64,000 nt of DNA from CAWDMC01 sp963803295 (GTDB taxonomy: Bacteria; Acidobacteriota; Terriglobia; UBA7540), in contig CAWDMC010000005.1 of assembly GCA_963803295.1 (NCBI GenBank), positions 124,001 through 188,000 on the forward strand. The letters run 5' to 3'. Below are positions 1 through 8,940 of the stretch, in pieces. Numbering within the stretch: position 1 is the first letter of the stretch; every line of letters starts with the position of its first letter. A program made the translations under genes and the position numbers. The notes under the pieces were generated by a model. The model was given only the letters and a program-made list of their open reading frames with translations. It was not told where the DNA came from and did no database searches.

Positions 1-156
1 ATTGATGGCGATGGTGATGCTGACGTTCTAGTGGCCGGCAAGACCGGACTCCACTGGTTGGAAAATCTGAAGATGAATACACGGTCGCGCGAGGCGCGGG
101 AGAAGGAGCTGCTGCTCAATACTGACTGGCCTTTTCCGGGTGAGGGCACGGAATAG
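1..156 (+). CDS. C-terminal end of an FG-GAP/VCBS repeat protein (partial)
   Basis: The window opens inside a reading frame that runs from base 1 to a TAG stop at 154-156 (51 residues visible). It begins IDGDGDADVLVAGKTGLHWL, which has the Ca-binding DxDGDxDxxV loop typical of FG-GAP/VCBS repeats found in secreted beta-propeller proteins. The last 25 residues are charged and carry no further repeat, so this is the natural C-terminus. Such proteins are usually extracellular, but the rest of the gene lies upstream of the window and its role cannot be told. It was found by reading the frame directly because no start codon lies inside the window. Confidence 0.6.
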   Translation: MDGDGDADVLVAGKTGLHWLENLKMNTRSREAREKELLLNTDWPFPGEGTE

Positions 157-819
157 ATAGCGCGCAGCAGGCCGCGGCCCTTATGGCGTAAGACGCGGCC
201 GCCTTTGAGGGAAAGCATGCCGGGTGCGCCACGTCCTTCGAATTGTGTGAGTTGAACCATTGTTTGGCCGAAAAAAGTACAGAATCGGAAATAGCGCATT
301 GCGGACGGGTGGTACGGGACACCGCCTAAGCTGAAGAGGGGTTTGCTGCCACAGTGCGGGTGGGGAGCAAGGGACGCTATTTCTTGACACTTAAAGAGAA
401 AGCAGGGACCACTTGCCAAAACGTCGATACGGAAGGAATCCCGAGTGCTGCGACCCGGAAGCTGGACACCCGGCCAGCAGCGCCCAATCACTCAATGGAT
501 GAAGTATCCTATTGCAATGGCTGTTAACGATAGGGTTAGTAAACCCTTGACGGCAAGGCACAAGGCAGGATCTATTTCCCGAGTGCCGTTTCGGGCCATT
601 TTCCGAGTGCCCGACCATTCGCCCAAGACCGAGGGGCACGTTGGTAGACAGGGGGTTGTCTGTCCAACTGGCCCATATACCCGTCTCCGCGAAGGTTAGT
701 GCGCGAAGACCTTGCTGCAACCGGAGTCACTGCAGGGAGGTCGGAGGCAAAGCGTCCACGCAGGCCGTTGCCGCTTTCTTTTGTTGGACAACGAATCTAA
801 GCTTGACAGAGGTGGATGT
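157..819. other. Intergenic stretch, no supported gene
   Basis: Open frames on both strands here have no recognisable domain, no convincing ribosome binding site and overlap each other. The short string CCCGAGTGC or a near copy recurs three times between about 438 and 615, which may be chance. No RNA gene or terminator could be supported. Confidence 0.4.
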
Positions 820-1689
820 ATGATTGATTCGGGCCTGGCAGGAAAGAAGGCATTAGTCACCGATGCGAACCACGGCATTGGTGCAGCGACCGCGCGAGCT
901 CTGGCGGCTCAGGATGCTCATATCTTCGCTGCGTACTTTCGCCCGTCTTGCCCGTGTACACAGGAAGAACTCGCGATAGCCCGAAAGGTGGGAACGGGCG
1001 GGCCGCATCTTTATTGGGCGGGACAGCAACAAACAGCGGATTCTCTGGTGCAAGCAGTGCTGGAGAATGGCGGGCGAGCGGCGACAGTTGAACTCGATCT
1101 CGGATGTCCCGAAAACATATCGGCACTGTTCGACGCCTGCGAAGCTGCGCTCGGCCCGGTCGATATTCTAGTCAACAATCACACGCACTGCGCCAAAGAC
1201 ACGTTTGATCCCGCTGCTGCGAATCCCGACGGTTTCGGGGTTAGTCTCCTCTCGCCGGTAGTCGCCAATGACCACTTCGCAATAAATGCCCGCTCTTATG
1301 CGCTGATGATGGCCGAGTACATCCGAAGATACCTGAAACGTGGCGCGCGGTGGGGCCGGATCATCAACATCAGCACTGATGCAGCGCACGCCCACCCAGC
1401 CTCGATCAGCTACGCCGCTACCAAACACGCAATCGAATCCTATAGCCGCTCGGCCGCTCTTGAAGTTGGCAAATACGGGATCACCGTCAATATTGTGGCT
1501 CCAGGGCCTATTCAGACAGGATACCTCACACAGGAGCAGGAAGCCTCGGTCTCCGCCAATACGCCGCTGGGCCGCTGCGGTATGCCTGATGACGTTGCGG
1601 AAGTAGTCGTCTTCCTCGCCTCGAATCAGTCGCACTGGCTTACAGGTCAACTCCTATACGCCGGCGGGGGCTGGAGGATGCACCAATAG
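820..1689 (+). CDS. SDR-family oxidoreductase
   Basis: A 289-residue short-chain dehydrogenase/reductase with a Rossmann fold that should bind NAD(P)H. The frame is open further upstream, but the family N-terminus starts at ATG 820 (MIDSGLAGKKALVT), behind GAGGTGG. The cofactor motif is TDANHGIG instead of the classical TGxxxGIG, and the NNAG motif is replaced by NNHTH. The catalytic part is intact: a serine in INIST, then YAATK as the YxxxK motif, followed by VNIVAPGPIQTGY. The C-terminal LTGQLLYAGGGWRMHQ is typical of FabG-like members. Substrate is unknown. The altered first glycine may change cofactor preference (inference). It stands alone, with a broken recombinase downstream. Confidence 0.85.
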   Translation: MIDSGLAGKKALVTDANHGIGAATARALAAQDAHIFAAYFRPSCPCTQEELAIARKVGTGGPHLYWAGQQQTADSLVQAVLENGGRAATVELDLGCPENISALFDACEAALGPVDILVNNHTHCAKDTFDPAAANPDGFGVSLLSPVVANDHFAINARSYALMMAEYIRRYLKRGARWGRIINISTDAAHAHPASISYAATKHAIESYSRSAALEVGKYGITVNIVAPGPIQTGYLTQEQEASVSANTPLGRCGMPDDVAEVVVFLASNQSHWLTGQLLYAGGGWRMHQ

Positions 1690-1901
1690 CCGCACGAGCC
1701 GCGCACACCTCCACAGCACGCACAAGTTGACGGTTTGTCGGCTTCTCGGAGAGCGCGATTCCAGCACGATTAGGGTTCAAAGAATGGGTAGGTTTGGACT
1801 GGAGGGCGAGGGGCTAAGCAATTCAGGCCAGTTGACGCCCCACTCGGACTATAGCCTCACGGTTTCTACTAATGATCAGCGGTCGTGGAGGGCCGCTGGC
1901 C

Positions 1902-2857
1902 ATGAAAAAGAACCGTTCCTCAAAGAGGGTACGTAGGGCTCCGAAGACGGTCCTTCGACTGCCCGATCTGGATCACGCCAAGGCTGCCGTTCTCAATAGC
2001 CTCACTTGCCCCGATGCCCAATGCGGATACCCGCACGCCATCGATGAATTCGTGGACTGGTACTGTTCGGAGCCGCGCCTCGCCTTTAACAAGGCTGTGG
2101 TACTCAGGTATCGTATTCATCTCGAATCCCGGAAGCTAGCGCCGGGCACAATCAATCTGCGACTCGGGGCCGTACGCAGTCTCGCCTACGAAGCGGCTGA
2201 CTGTGGCCTTCTCAGTCCGGATCTGGCGGCGGGCATCCGCCGAGTCAAAGGCGTGAAGAAGCTCGGCGTCCGACTTGGCAATTGGCTGACGCCCGAACAG
2301 AGCCAGGCCCTGTGGCAAGCCCCGGATGCTGGGCGCCTCAAAGGCAAGCGCGATCGCGCTCTCCTGGCCGTTCTCCTAGCTTGCGGGCTGCGCAGGCACG
2401 AGGTCGTCGAGTTGACGTTCGACCATCTCCAACAACGAGAAGAGCACTGGGCGATCGTGGATTTGATTGGCAAAGCCGGCTATGTTCGCACCATCCCGCT
2501 GCCCGGCTGGGTCAGGCACGTGCTCGATGATTGGATCGCCGGGACTGGTATCAGCACTGGCAAGCTGTTCAGGTGTGTCAGCAGGGCTGAAAAGGCGTGG
2601 GGCGAAGGCGTGACCGAGAAGGTCGTCTGGCACGTGGTAAAGGAGTTCGCGGCGAAGGTTGGCATTAGCAAGCTGGCACCTCACGCGACCTACGGAGAAC
2701 GTGTGCCAGGCTCCGCCACGCGGCCGGAGGTGAGCTGGAGCAAATCCAGTTTTTGTTGGGTCACGTTTCAGTCCAGACGACGGAGCGTTACCTGGGCTGC
2801 AAGCAGCGAATCCGGTGCGCCGTCAATGACAGCATCGGCATTGAGCCGACGAACTGA
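1902..2857 (+). pseudogene. Tyrosine recombinase/phage-type integrase, frameshifted
   Basis: The first 260 residues read as a tyrosine recombinase: a SAM-like core-binding domain, then the catalytic domain with the first arginine in ACGLRRHEVVEL. After PH at 2679-2684 the frame is lost. Skipping two bases (2685-2686) restores HDLRRT, then FLLGHVSVQTTERYLG, giving the second Arg, the His and the nucleophilic Tyr, and ending at TGA 2855-2857. Read straight through, the protein instead runs to about 2918 with a nonsense tail. All catalytic residues survive across the break, so the lesion is recent or a sequencing error. ATG 1902 is chosen because GGAGGG lies upstream; ATG 1872 is the alternative. 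No attachment site was recognised nearby. Confidence 0.75.
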
Positions 2858-2985
2858 TCGCCGCGGCGGGCCCTGGGGCCATTGTGGAGGTGTGGCCGAC
2901 CATCCGGGAGTTAAGTGACGAAAAGCGCGTTTGTGAGGACTCATCTCGCCTCGTTCGCGAAAAGACGAGAGCGCGCCTATTACAG

Positions 2986-3606
2986 TCATCGCGCTTTCAC
3001 CACCTGTGCCGTTTCATCTCTTGGGAAATTGAAGAGCTCGACGAGCGCCCTCACGCGCTCTTCCTGACGGCTGCGCGGAAATCGTTTGGTTCTTGTCAGC
3101 TCAGCGATACCATGGAGGCTCGCCCAAAACAGTTCCGATAGAACCTCTGACTTCGAGTTCTGCCCCGGAAACAACTCCAGGAGTTGGGAAAAGGCGAATC
3201 GCAACTCCGGAGGGGTAGCCGCGTCATCGAAGGGTACGCTCAGGCTGAGTGAAAACATCACTTCATACAGTGCGGGTGAAGACGCGGCGAACTCCAGATA
3301 TGCGGCGGCGACCGATTCGACCGTATTTCCACGCTTCACCCGTTTCCGTGCCGTCTCCAAAGCCAGACCCAATTCCTGGAAACCCTCGATAGCAACAGCG
3401 GCGAGAATCCCTTCGCGGCTTCCAAAATGAGCGTACAAGACGGGTTGACTGTAGGAGATTTCGTCGGATAGCCGCCGAACGGTTACGCTCGACCACCCTT
3501 CCAGCTCCGCGATTCGTCGTGCGGCACTGATAATCTGTGCCCGGCGGGCCTGCCTGTCACGCAGTTTTCGTTCCGCAATTCGGTTCGCTGCCGGCTTCGT
3601 TGCCAT
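2986..3606 (-). CDS. TetR/AcrR-family transcriptional regulator
   Basis: A 206-residue TetR-type repressor. The N-terminal helix-turn-helix is clear: RRAQIISAARRIAELEGW followed by VTVRRLSDEISYSQPVLYAHF, with the usual YxHF end of the recognition helix. The C-terminal half is helical and should bind an unidentified ligand. The frame is open to 3636, but MATKPAANR at 3606 is the more natural start. It is divergent from the DUF1772 gene at 3781, and the shared region holds inverted repeats, so it probably represses that gene and perhaps itself (inference). Confidence 0.85.
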   Translation of the reverse strand: MATKPAANRIAERKLRDRQARRAQIISAARRIAELEGWSSVTVRRLSDEISYSQPVLYAHFGSREGILAAVAIEGFQELGLALETARKRVKRGNTVESVAAAYLEFAASSPALYEVMFSLSLSVPFDDAATPPELRFAFSQLLELFPGQNSKSEVLSELFWASLHGIAELTRTKRFPRSRQEERVRALVELFNFPRDETAQVVKAR

Positions 3607-3681
3607 CGATAGGAAGTATAGCACCGCTAGAATCATCGCTATTCGGACGGTGAAACCTTTCCCGAACGCTTCGCATCGTAT

Positions 3682-3731
3682 ATAGCGTTGCTAGATGTTC
3701 TAACAATGAGATATTGTATGCACAACGCTAT
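3682..3731 (+). promoter_or_regulatory. Promoter with overlapping palindromes, candidate TetR operator
   Basis: A sigma-70-like promoter facing the DUF1772 gene can be read as TTGCTA (3688-3693), an 18-bp spacer and TATTGT (3712-3717). ACAAT (3703-3707) and ATTGT (3713-3717) form an inverted repeat over the -10 box. A second, perfect 9-bp inverted repeat, ATAGCGTTG (3682-3690) and CAACGCTAT (3723-3731), brackets the promoter. The position fits repression by the divergent TetR protein; binding is inferred. Confidence 0.45.
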
Positions 3732-3780
3732 TCCGCTCGTCCTGTTAACTCATTCCAAGGTGTTGTTTATGGAGGAATTC

Positions 3781-4227
3781 ATGATGGAAGTCCTGAATGT
3801 CGTTGCCATTATCGTCGCTGGATTGATGGTTGGATGTGAACTGGCCATCGCCGCGTTTGTTAATCCAACGCTCGATAAACTTCCGGATGATGTTCATCTG
3901 CCAGCCGCAAGCGCCCTCGCTCGTGTGCTGGGGAGCGTCATGCCGTTTTGGTACATTCTTGTATTTTTGCTTACTTCAGCCGAGGTTGTAATCCAATGGC
4001 ACCAATCTGGCCGCTTACCGATCTGCATCGCTACATCGGTCGTTTTGTGGATGTTGGCGAGTTTGTATTCGGTCACCGCCCTGGTGCCGATCAACAACCG
4101 TATTAAGTCCAATCCGCCTCCCGATTGGAAGACGTACCGGCGTAGATGGGATCTGCTTCACCGCTGGCGGGTTGTAGTCCTCACGATAGCTTTCGCGTTT
4201 CTAATCGTGGGATTCGTTAGCAAGTAG
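3781..4227 (+). CDS. DUF1772 (anthrone oxygenase-like) membrane protein
   Basis: A 148-residue integral membrane protein with about four hydrophobic segments: near residues 5-25, 55-72, 80-100 and 125-145. The motif NPTLDKLP after the first helix and the pattern ALVPINNRI..W..RRRWDLLHRWR are typical of DUF1772 proteins. The biochemical role of bacterial members is not established. GGAGG at 3771-3775 favours ATG 3781 over the frame's earlier start; ATG 3784 is a close alternative. The divergent TetR gene is its likely regulator. Confidence 0.75.
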   Translation: MMEVLNVVAIIVAGLMVGCELAIAAFVNPTLDKLPDDVHLPAASALARVLGSVMPFWYILVFLLTSAEVVIQWHQSGRLPICIATSVVLWMLASLYSVTALVPINNRIKSNPPPDWKTYRRRWDLLHRWRVVVLTIAFAFLIVGFVSK

Positions 4228-4846
4228 GGCTTGTCGTCTGCCTCTAGTTGAACCATGCCAGTTGTGAGAAGTGCCTCTGACCGTTCTTGTCGACCGTGAG
4301 GGTCGGATCCGCGATCGGGCGTGCTGGAGTTGTCGATCCATTGGTCTTCGAAGCCGACATCAACGCGCTCCTCGCCGAATAGGTGAGCGTTCAGCTCATT
4401 TTGCCCATAGGTGCGAATTCGTCCCGATAAGTCGGCTTGTGTGAATCGATCGCAGAAACTCCTGTATCACGGGCTACTCAGAAGTTGTTCTGACAGCCTC
4501 GTGAGGGCGATTTTCCAGGGTGGCCGAAGGGGGCGGCGGTCCTGCCTGACGGGCGCAGCGTTTAGAATTGCCGATCCCTGTTGACAGAGCCCCTTCCGAA
4601 AACCATCGACGCTTCAAGATTACCCCCACACCGATGCCCGCGATCAGCCTACGCTCTGACGCATGATTGCATAGTGCTAGCGCACCGTCTGGTTCCACAG
4701 GAGATCCTTTCAAGACGTTTCAATCTACGGGACCGGAACGAAACAGTAGACCTCGCCGTACGAATTGGGGGGTAATCCCGTCGAGGCTTAAAAAGGGAGG
4801 AGGTCGGGCCGTGCTACCTTTCTGATAAGCCGGCGAGCGTCGCAGC
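4228..4846. other. Intergenic stretch, no supported gene
   Basis: No complete gene was recognised. On the minus strand two short open stretches without start codons (about 4250-4450) have protein-like composition and could be debris of an old gene, but they match no family I can name. Confidence 0.35.
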
Positions 4847-6124
4847 CTACTCGTATCGAAGCGCCACAATAGGATCGAGACGGGCGGCTTTGACCGCGGG
4901 CCAGAGTCCAAAGAAAAGGCCTACGCTGGTGGCAACGACGAATCCGGTAATCACCGACCACAGGGGCACACTCGAGGGCATGCTGGGTGCCAAGAGTCGG
5001 ATGAGCAGGCTGAACATCCAGCCAATGGCGATGCCGATTAAGCCGCCCGTCGCGGTGAGCGTCATAGCCTCAAGCAGGAACTGCCAGATAATGTCGCTTT
5101 TTCGGGCTCCGACCGCCTTGCGTACCCCGATCTCGCGAGTGCGCTCGGTGACCGACACCAGCATGATGTTCATCACCCCGATGCCTCCCACCAGCAAGCC
5201 GATGGACGAAATCACAATCATCGCCAGGGCGATGGTGCTCAGTACCTCGCGGAATTGCTTCACCAGCGATTCGGCGGTGGAAATCCCGAAGTTATCCGGT
5301 TCCCAGGGCTTCACATGCCGGCGGCGGCGGAGCAGGCCCGAGACCTCGTCCTGGGCCTGAGCCAGCATGCCCGGGCGCGCCAGTACATTGATGAAGTTGT
5401 CGCGCGCCTCCGGGTAGATCTTCTTGTAAGTGAAATAGGGAATGAAAATATCCTTATCGTCGGGGCTGTCGCCCAGCGGAGACTTGAATTTCGTAAGTGA
5501 ACCGACCACTTCGAAGCTATGGCCGTCGACGTTAATGGTTCTACCGATGGCGTCTTCCTCTCCAAACAGCGTTTTTACCGCGCTCGCTCCGAGAATGGCG
5601 ACATCTCGCCGGTGCAGGTCATCAATGTTGGTGAAGGCGCGGCCATCGGACAGCGTGGCATTGATCAGGCGCAGGCCGTCGGCCGAGTCGCCGAGGAACT
5701 GGGCATCAAGCATCTGCTTGCCTTTATGCTTGGCGACCGCCGGAGGCAGGCCAAACTCACCCATCCCCTTGAAAAGCGAGGTCGAAACCGCCTCCACCGA
5801 GGGACACTCATCGCGGATGGCCATGGCGTCTTCGTAAGTGAGGGGCTTGCGCAGACGCTCCTCGCGACTGAGTCGATGGGGAAGGCCCATCTGCAACTTG
5901 TAGACCCACAGGTTGCGCGTGCCGAACTGCTCGGCTGTCTCAACCATCTGCCGATCTAGTCCCGCGATCAGCGAGGCCACCAGGATCACCGTCATCGTAC
6001 CAATCAGAACTCCGAGGATGGTAAGAAACGAGCGAAACTTGTGCGTACGCAGAGTGTCGAGCGCCAGAAGCAGGTTCTCGCGAACGTTGTGGCCTGGCAG
6101 AGCGAGTTTTGCCTTGTAAGACAT
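4847..6124 (-). CDS. MacB-type ABC transporter permease
   Basis: A 425-residue permease with the MacB/FtsX layout: one N-terminal membrane helix (SFLTILGVLIGTMTVILVAS), a periplasmic domain of about 230 residues, then three C-terminal helices starting at IVISSIGLLVGGIGVMNIML. The coupling signature SVTERTREIGVRKAVGAR is intact, and the protein ends in the usual LDPIVALRYE. MSYKAKLA at 6124 is preferred as start over the open frame to 6178. It has no ATPase domain and must use the separate ATPase at 8941-9717. It is 64 bp downstream of a close paralogue (6189-7436), so the two look like a tandem duplication. Likely cargo classes are lipids, peptides or small molecules moved to the outer membrane; the substrate is unknown. 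Confidence 0.88.
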   Translation of the reverse strand: MSYKAKLALPGHNVRENLLLALDTLRTHKFRSFLTILGVLIGTMTVILVASLIAGLDRQMVETAEQFGTRNLWVYKLQMGLPHRLSREERLRKPLTYEDAMAIRDECPSVEAVSTSLFKGMGEFGLPPAVAKHKGKQMLDAQFLGDSADGLRLINATLSDGRAFTNIDDLHRRDVAILGASAVKTLFGEEDAIGRTINVDGHSFEVVGSLTKFKSPLGDSPDDKDIFIPYFTYKKIYPEARDNFINVLARPGMLAQAQDEVSGLLRRRRHVKPWEPDNFGISTAESLVKQFREVLSTIALAMIVISSIGLLVGGIGVMNIMLVSVTERTREIGVRKAVGARKSDIIWQFLLEAMTLTATGGLIGIAIGWMFSLLIRLLAPSMPSSVPLWSVITGFVVATSVGLFFGLWPAVKAARLDPIVALRYE

Positions 6125-6140
6125 TCGGAATTCACGAGAG

Positions 6141-6192
6141 GTAACGCCGCCGTCCCGGCGGCATTCTGTCGCCGGCAAGATGCCGGCGTTAC
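6141..6192. repeat. GC-rich hairpin between two permease genes
   Basis: GTAACGCCG at 6141-6149 and CGGCGTTAC at 6184-6192 are inverted, with two inner GCCGCC/GGCGGC and GCCGGC palindromes. The right arm overlaps the TAA stop of the upstream permease. It may act as an mRNA stability or attenuation element, or be a dispersed REP-like repeat. Confidence 0.55.
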
Positions 6193-7436
6193 TCGTATCT
6201 CAGGGCCACAATAGGATCCAGTTTGGAAGCTTTCATGGCCGGCCACAGGCCAAAGAACAGGCCGATGCCGACTGCGACTATAAATCCGGCGCCGACTGAC
6301 CACAAGGGTACGCTCGAGGGTAGAATGTCGAGGGCGCGCACCAGGAAACTGATCCCGAAGCCCACCAGGATACCCAGGATGCCGCCTAATCCGGTGAGGG
6401 TCATCGCTTCGAGCAGAAACTGCCAGGTGATATCGCTTCTGCGGGCGCCGATGGCCTTGCGTACACCGATCTCACGGGTACGCTCAGTCACCGAGACCAG
6501 CATGATATTCATTACTCCGATGCCGCCGACCAGGAGTCCGATGGAAGAAACGACAAGCGTGACCAAGACCACAGTACCCATAATCTGGCGGAACTGCTGG
6601 ACGAAGGCTTCCGCCGAGGAGATGCCGAAATTATCACCCTCGTTGGGTTTAACGTGGCGGCGCCGGCGCAGCACGTTGCTGATTTCCTCCTTGGCCTGGT
6701 CCAGGCGGCCCGGGAGGGCCATCGCCAAGACGAAGTTCTCCTTCTCGTTGGGATAGAACTCCTTGAAGGTGTGATAGGGAATCTTCACCACCCGGTCGGC
6801 GCCGTTGTCGCCCGGGAACGCCTTGCGCTTGGCTATCGTGCCCACCACCTCGAAGGTGTTATTGCCGAGGGTAATCTCTTTGCCAATGGGATCCAAGCCG
6901 GTGAAGAGACGTTGCACAATGTCGGCGCCAATCACGGCAATCCGGCGGCGGTGCAAGTCGTCGATCTCGGTGAAGAAGTGGCCGTCGGCCAGGTTGTCGT
7001 TCACCACCCGGAAATCGTCAGCGGTAACGCCATTAAAATTGTAGTCAAGCACCTGCGTGCCCTTGTATTTGAGGGTGGGCGGCGCCCCCCACCAGATGAA
7101 GGTTTCGACGGCCGACGCCTCGACATCGGGGCATTCATCCTTTAAGGCCAGGCCGTCCTCGAGGGTGAGAGGCTTCCGAAGCCGCCACTCGCGCGGGAGG
7201 CGGCCGAAGTGGATTCCGGGGTCGAATTTGAAGATGAAGAGTGTGCGTGTGCCGAAGTCGCGAGCCGCGTCAGCCACCTCCTTGTCGAGCCCGGCGAAAA
7301 CCGAGGCCACGGCGATCACTGTGGTCGTGCCGATCAGCACCCCGAGGATGGTGAGAAACGAGCGGAACTTGTGGGTTCGCAGCGTATCGAGCGCCAGCAG
7401 CAGGTTCTCGCGAACGTGTTGGCGGTCAGGCTTCAT
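6189..7436 (-). CDS. MacB-type ABC transporter permease (paralogue)
   Basis: A 415-residue permease with the same MacB/FtsX architecture as its downstream neighbour: N-terminal helix (RSFLTILGVLIGTTTVIAVA), a periplasmic MacB core domain and three C-terminal helices with SVTERTREIGVRKAIGAR. It ends LDPIVALRYE like the 4847-6124 protein, and the first 40 residues of the two (VRENLLLALDTLRTHKFRSF) are nearly identical, which supports duplication. The periplasmic domains have diverged strongly, as if the two now recognise different partners (inference). The gap to the upstream permease is only 10 bp, so they are surely co-transcribed. Confidence 0.9.
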   Translation of the reverse strand: MKPDRQHVRENLLLALDTLRTHKFRSFLTILGVLIGTTTVIAVASVFAGLDKEVADAARDFGTRTLFIFKFDPGIHFGRLPREWRLRKPLTLEDGLALKDECPDVEASAVETFIWWGAPPTLKYKGTQVLDYNFNGVTADDFRVVNDNLADGHFFTEIDDLHRRRIAVIGADIVQRLFTGLDPIGKEITLGNNTFEVVGTIAKRKAFPGDNGADRVVKIPYHTFKEFYPNEKENFVLAMALPGRLDQAKEEISNVLRRRRHVKPNEGDNFGISSAEAFVQQFRQIMGTVVLVTLVVSSIGLLVGGIGVMNIMLVSVTERTREIGVRKAIGARRSDITWQFLLEAMTLTGLGGILGILVGFGISFLVRALDILPSSVPLWSVGAGFIVAVGIGLFFGLWPAMKASKLDPIVALRYE

Positions 7437-7446
7437 GGGTAATCTC

Positions 7447-8742
7447 TCACTTTTCCGTTCTCAGCGCCTCAATGGGATCGAGCTTCGAGGCCCGCGTCGC
7501 CGGGTAGATCCCGAAGAACAGGCCGACGCCAGTTGACAGCAGCAAGCCCATGATGATGGCGTTCGCGGGCACGGAGGCGGTAAAGACCACATCTACAAGC
7601 TTGGCTATCCCGACCGCGAGCACGATCCCAATCACGCCCCCCATGCCGGCCATAACGCCGGACTCGATGATGAACTGCAGCAGGATATCGCGCCGGCGCG
7701 CCCCCAGCGATTTGCGAATGCCGATTTCATGGGTACGCTCGGTGACGCTGGCCAGCATGATATTCATGATCACTACTCCACCGACCACCATGAAGACGGC
7801 CACCACGGCGATGGTGAGGGCAAAAATGTTTCCAGTGAGTCGCTGCCACAGACCCATGATGGTGTCAGCGGCATTCAGGCCAAAGTCATTCGCTTCATGA
7901 TAGGGCACGTGGTGGCGGGCGCGCATCAGCGCGGTGACCTCGTCTTTCAGCTCAAACATCGCGTTGGCATTACCCGCCTGGATAACCACACTCAACTGTG
8001 GCCTGCTCACGAAACGCTTCTGCACCGTGGTCAGCGGCATCTGCACGAAATAGTCCTGGCTCTGGCCGAGCGTCTTGCCGATCCGCTTGGCAACACCCAC
8101 TACGCGGAAAGGTTGTTTGTTGACGAGAATGATCTTTTCCAGGGGATCGACGTTGGGGAAAAACTCGTCCACCAGGTCCTGGCCGATGAAGCAGACGTTG
8201 GCATCGTGTTCGAACTCCGACTCGCTGAAGTAACGGCCGTAGCTTACCTGCTCCTGCTCCATGTCGATCATGCTGGGCGTGTTTCCCTGGCCACTGACGT
8301 CATACAGCGTGTGCCCTTTGTAGCGCACCTCAGACCGGTGTATCCAGGCCGAGGCGCCGATATTCTTGTAGCCGGCCAGGTTTTCCTTGAGGAACTGGTA
8401 GTCCTCGAGACGGATGGGCTTGTTGTGGCGGCGCTCGCGCTCCCACTCCTCTCCATTCGACACCCAGTTGTACTGCGAGATGAAAAAGACGTTGGCGCCC
8501 AGGTTCGCGATGTGGTCGGCGATGTACAAATTCATGCCGTTTACCACCGACATCACCACGATGAGCGTAGTGGTGGCGATCACCACGCCGAGCAGGGTCA
8601 GAAACGAGCGCAGCTTATGCGCGTGGAGGGCGTCGAGTGCGATGCGGAAGGCCTCGCGGCACGCGAACCAGAGGCTGTTGTAGTTGCTGAGGCGCAACCT
8701 GGATTGAAGAAGCCTTGCCTGGACTTGACTGATCGATCCCAC
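7447..8742 (-). CDS. MacB-type ABC transporter permease (divergent third copy)
   Basis: A 431-residue permease. It has the family plan: first helix (RSFLTLLGVVIATTTLIVVM), periplasmic domain, then helices with SVTERTHEIGIRKSLGAR and the ending LDPIEALRTEK. It carries an extra N-terminal segment of about 30 residues before the conserved part and is clearly less similar to the two downstream permeases than they are to each other. It may pair with either as a heterodimer, since MacB-type permeases act as dimers (inference). The gene lies between the ATPase gene and the other two permeases. Confidence 0.88.
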   Translation of the reverse strand: MGSISQVQARLLQSRLRLSNYNSLWFACREAFRIALDALHAHKLRSFLTLLGVVIATTTLIVVMSVVNGMNLYIADHIANLGANVFFISQYNWVSNGEEWERERRHNKPIRLEDYQFLKENLAGYKNIGASAWIHRSEVRYKGHTLYDVSGQGNTPSMIDMEQEQVSYGRYFSESEFEHDANVCFIGQDLVDEFFPNVDPLEKIILVNKQPFRVVGVAKRIGKTLGQSQDYFVQMPLTTVQKRFVSRPQLSVVIQAGNANAMFELKDEVTALMRARHHVPYHEANDFGLNAADTIMGLWQRLTGNIFALTIAVVAVFMVVGGVVIMNIMLASVTERTHEIGIRKSLGARRRDILLQFIIESGVMAGMGGVIGIVLAVGIAKLVDVVFTASVPANAIIMGLLLSTGVGLFFGIYPATRASKLDPIEALRTEK

Positions 8743-8843
8743 TAAAACCTACCCGCGTGTGTCGTGGCCTGGGCCTCAGCCCGGCAGGATTTTCTACACT
8801 AGACTAGACTGGCAAGCTGCTGAACAATCCTGCTCTGAGCGTC

Positions 8844-8920
8844 GGTAGCGGTGCTCTATGAGGGCCGAATGTCTTGAAAGCAAAGGCCGCGGTCATAGAC
8901 TGTCATAGACCGGCGCTACA
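8844..8920. repeat. Degenerate hairpin repeat, TAGCGG/GCTACA family
   Basis: GGTAGCGGTGCTCTATGAG on the left and a decayed right arm ending GACCGGCGCTACA form an imperfect inverted repeat of the same family as the perfect copy at 9754-9829. The right arm contains an internal duplication (GTCATAGAC repeated). Two copies of one hairpin flank the ATPase gene. Confidence 0.55.
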
Positions 8921-8940
8921 GCCAGCGTTTTCCCTTCTGT

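Noticed and set aside
391..720. 109-residue minus-strand frame in the first intergenic region
   Set aside because: No homology pattern, overlaps another frame on the opposite strand, and no ribosome binding site.
1168..1650. 160-residue minus-strand frame opposite the SDR gene
   Set aside because: The plus strand carries the SDR catalytic motifs; this is its shadow.
7729..8745. 338-residue open frame on the plus strand opposite the third permease
   Set aside because: It is His/Asp/Val-rich antisense translation of a clear MacB-type permease and has no domain of its own.
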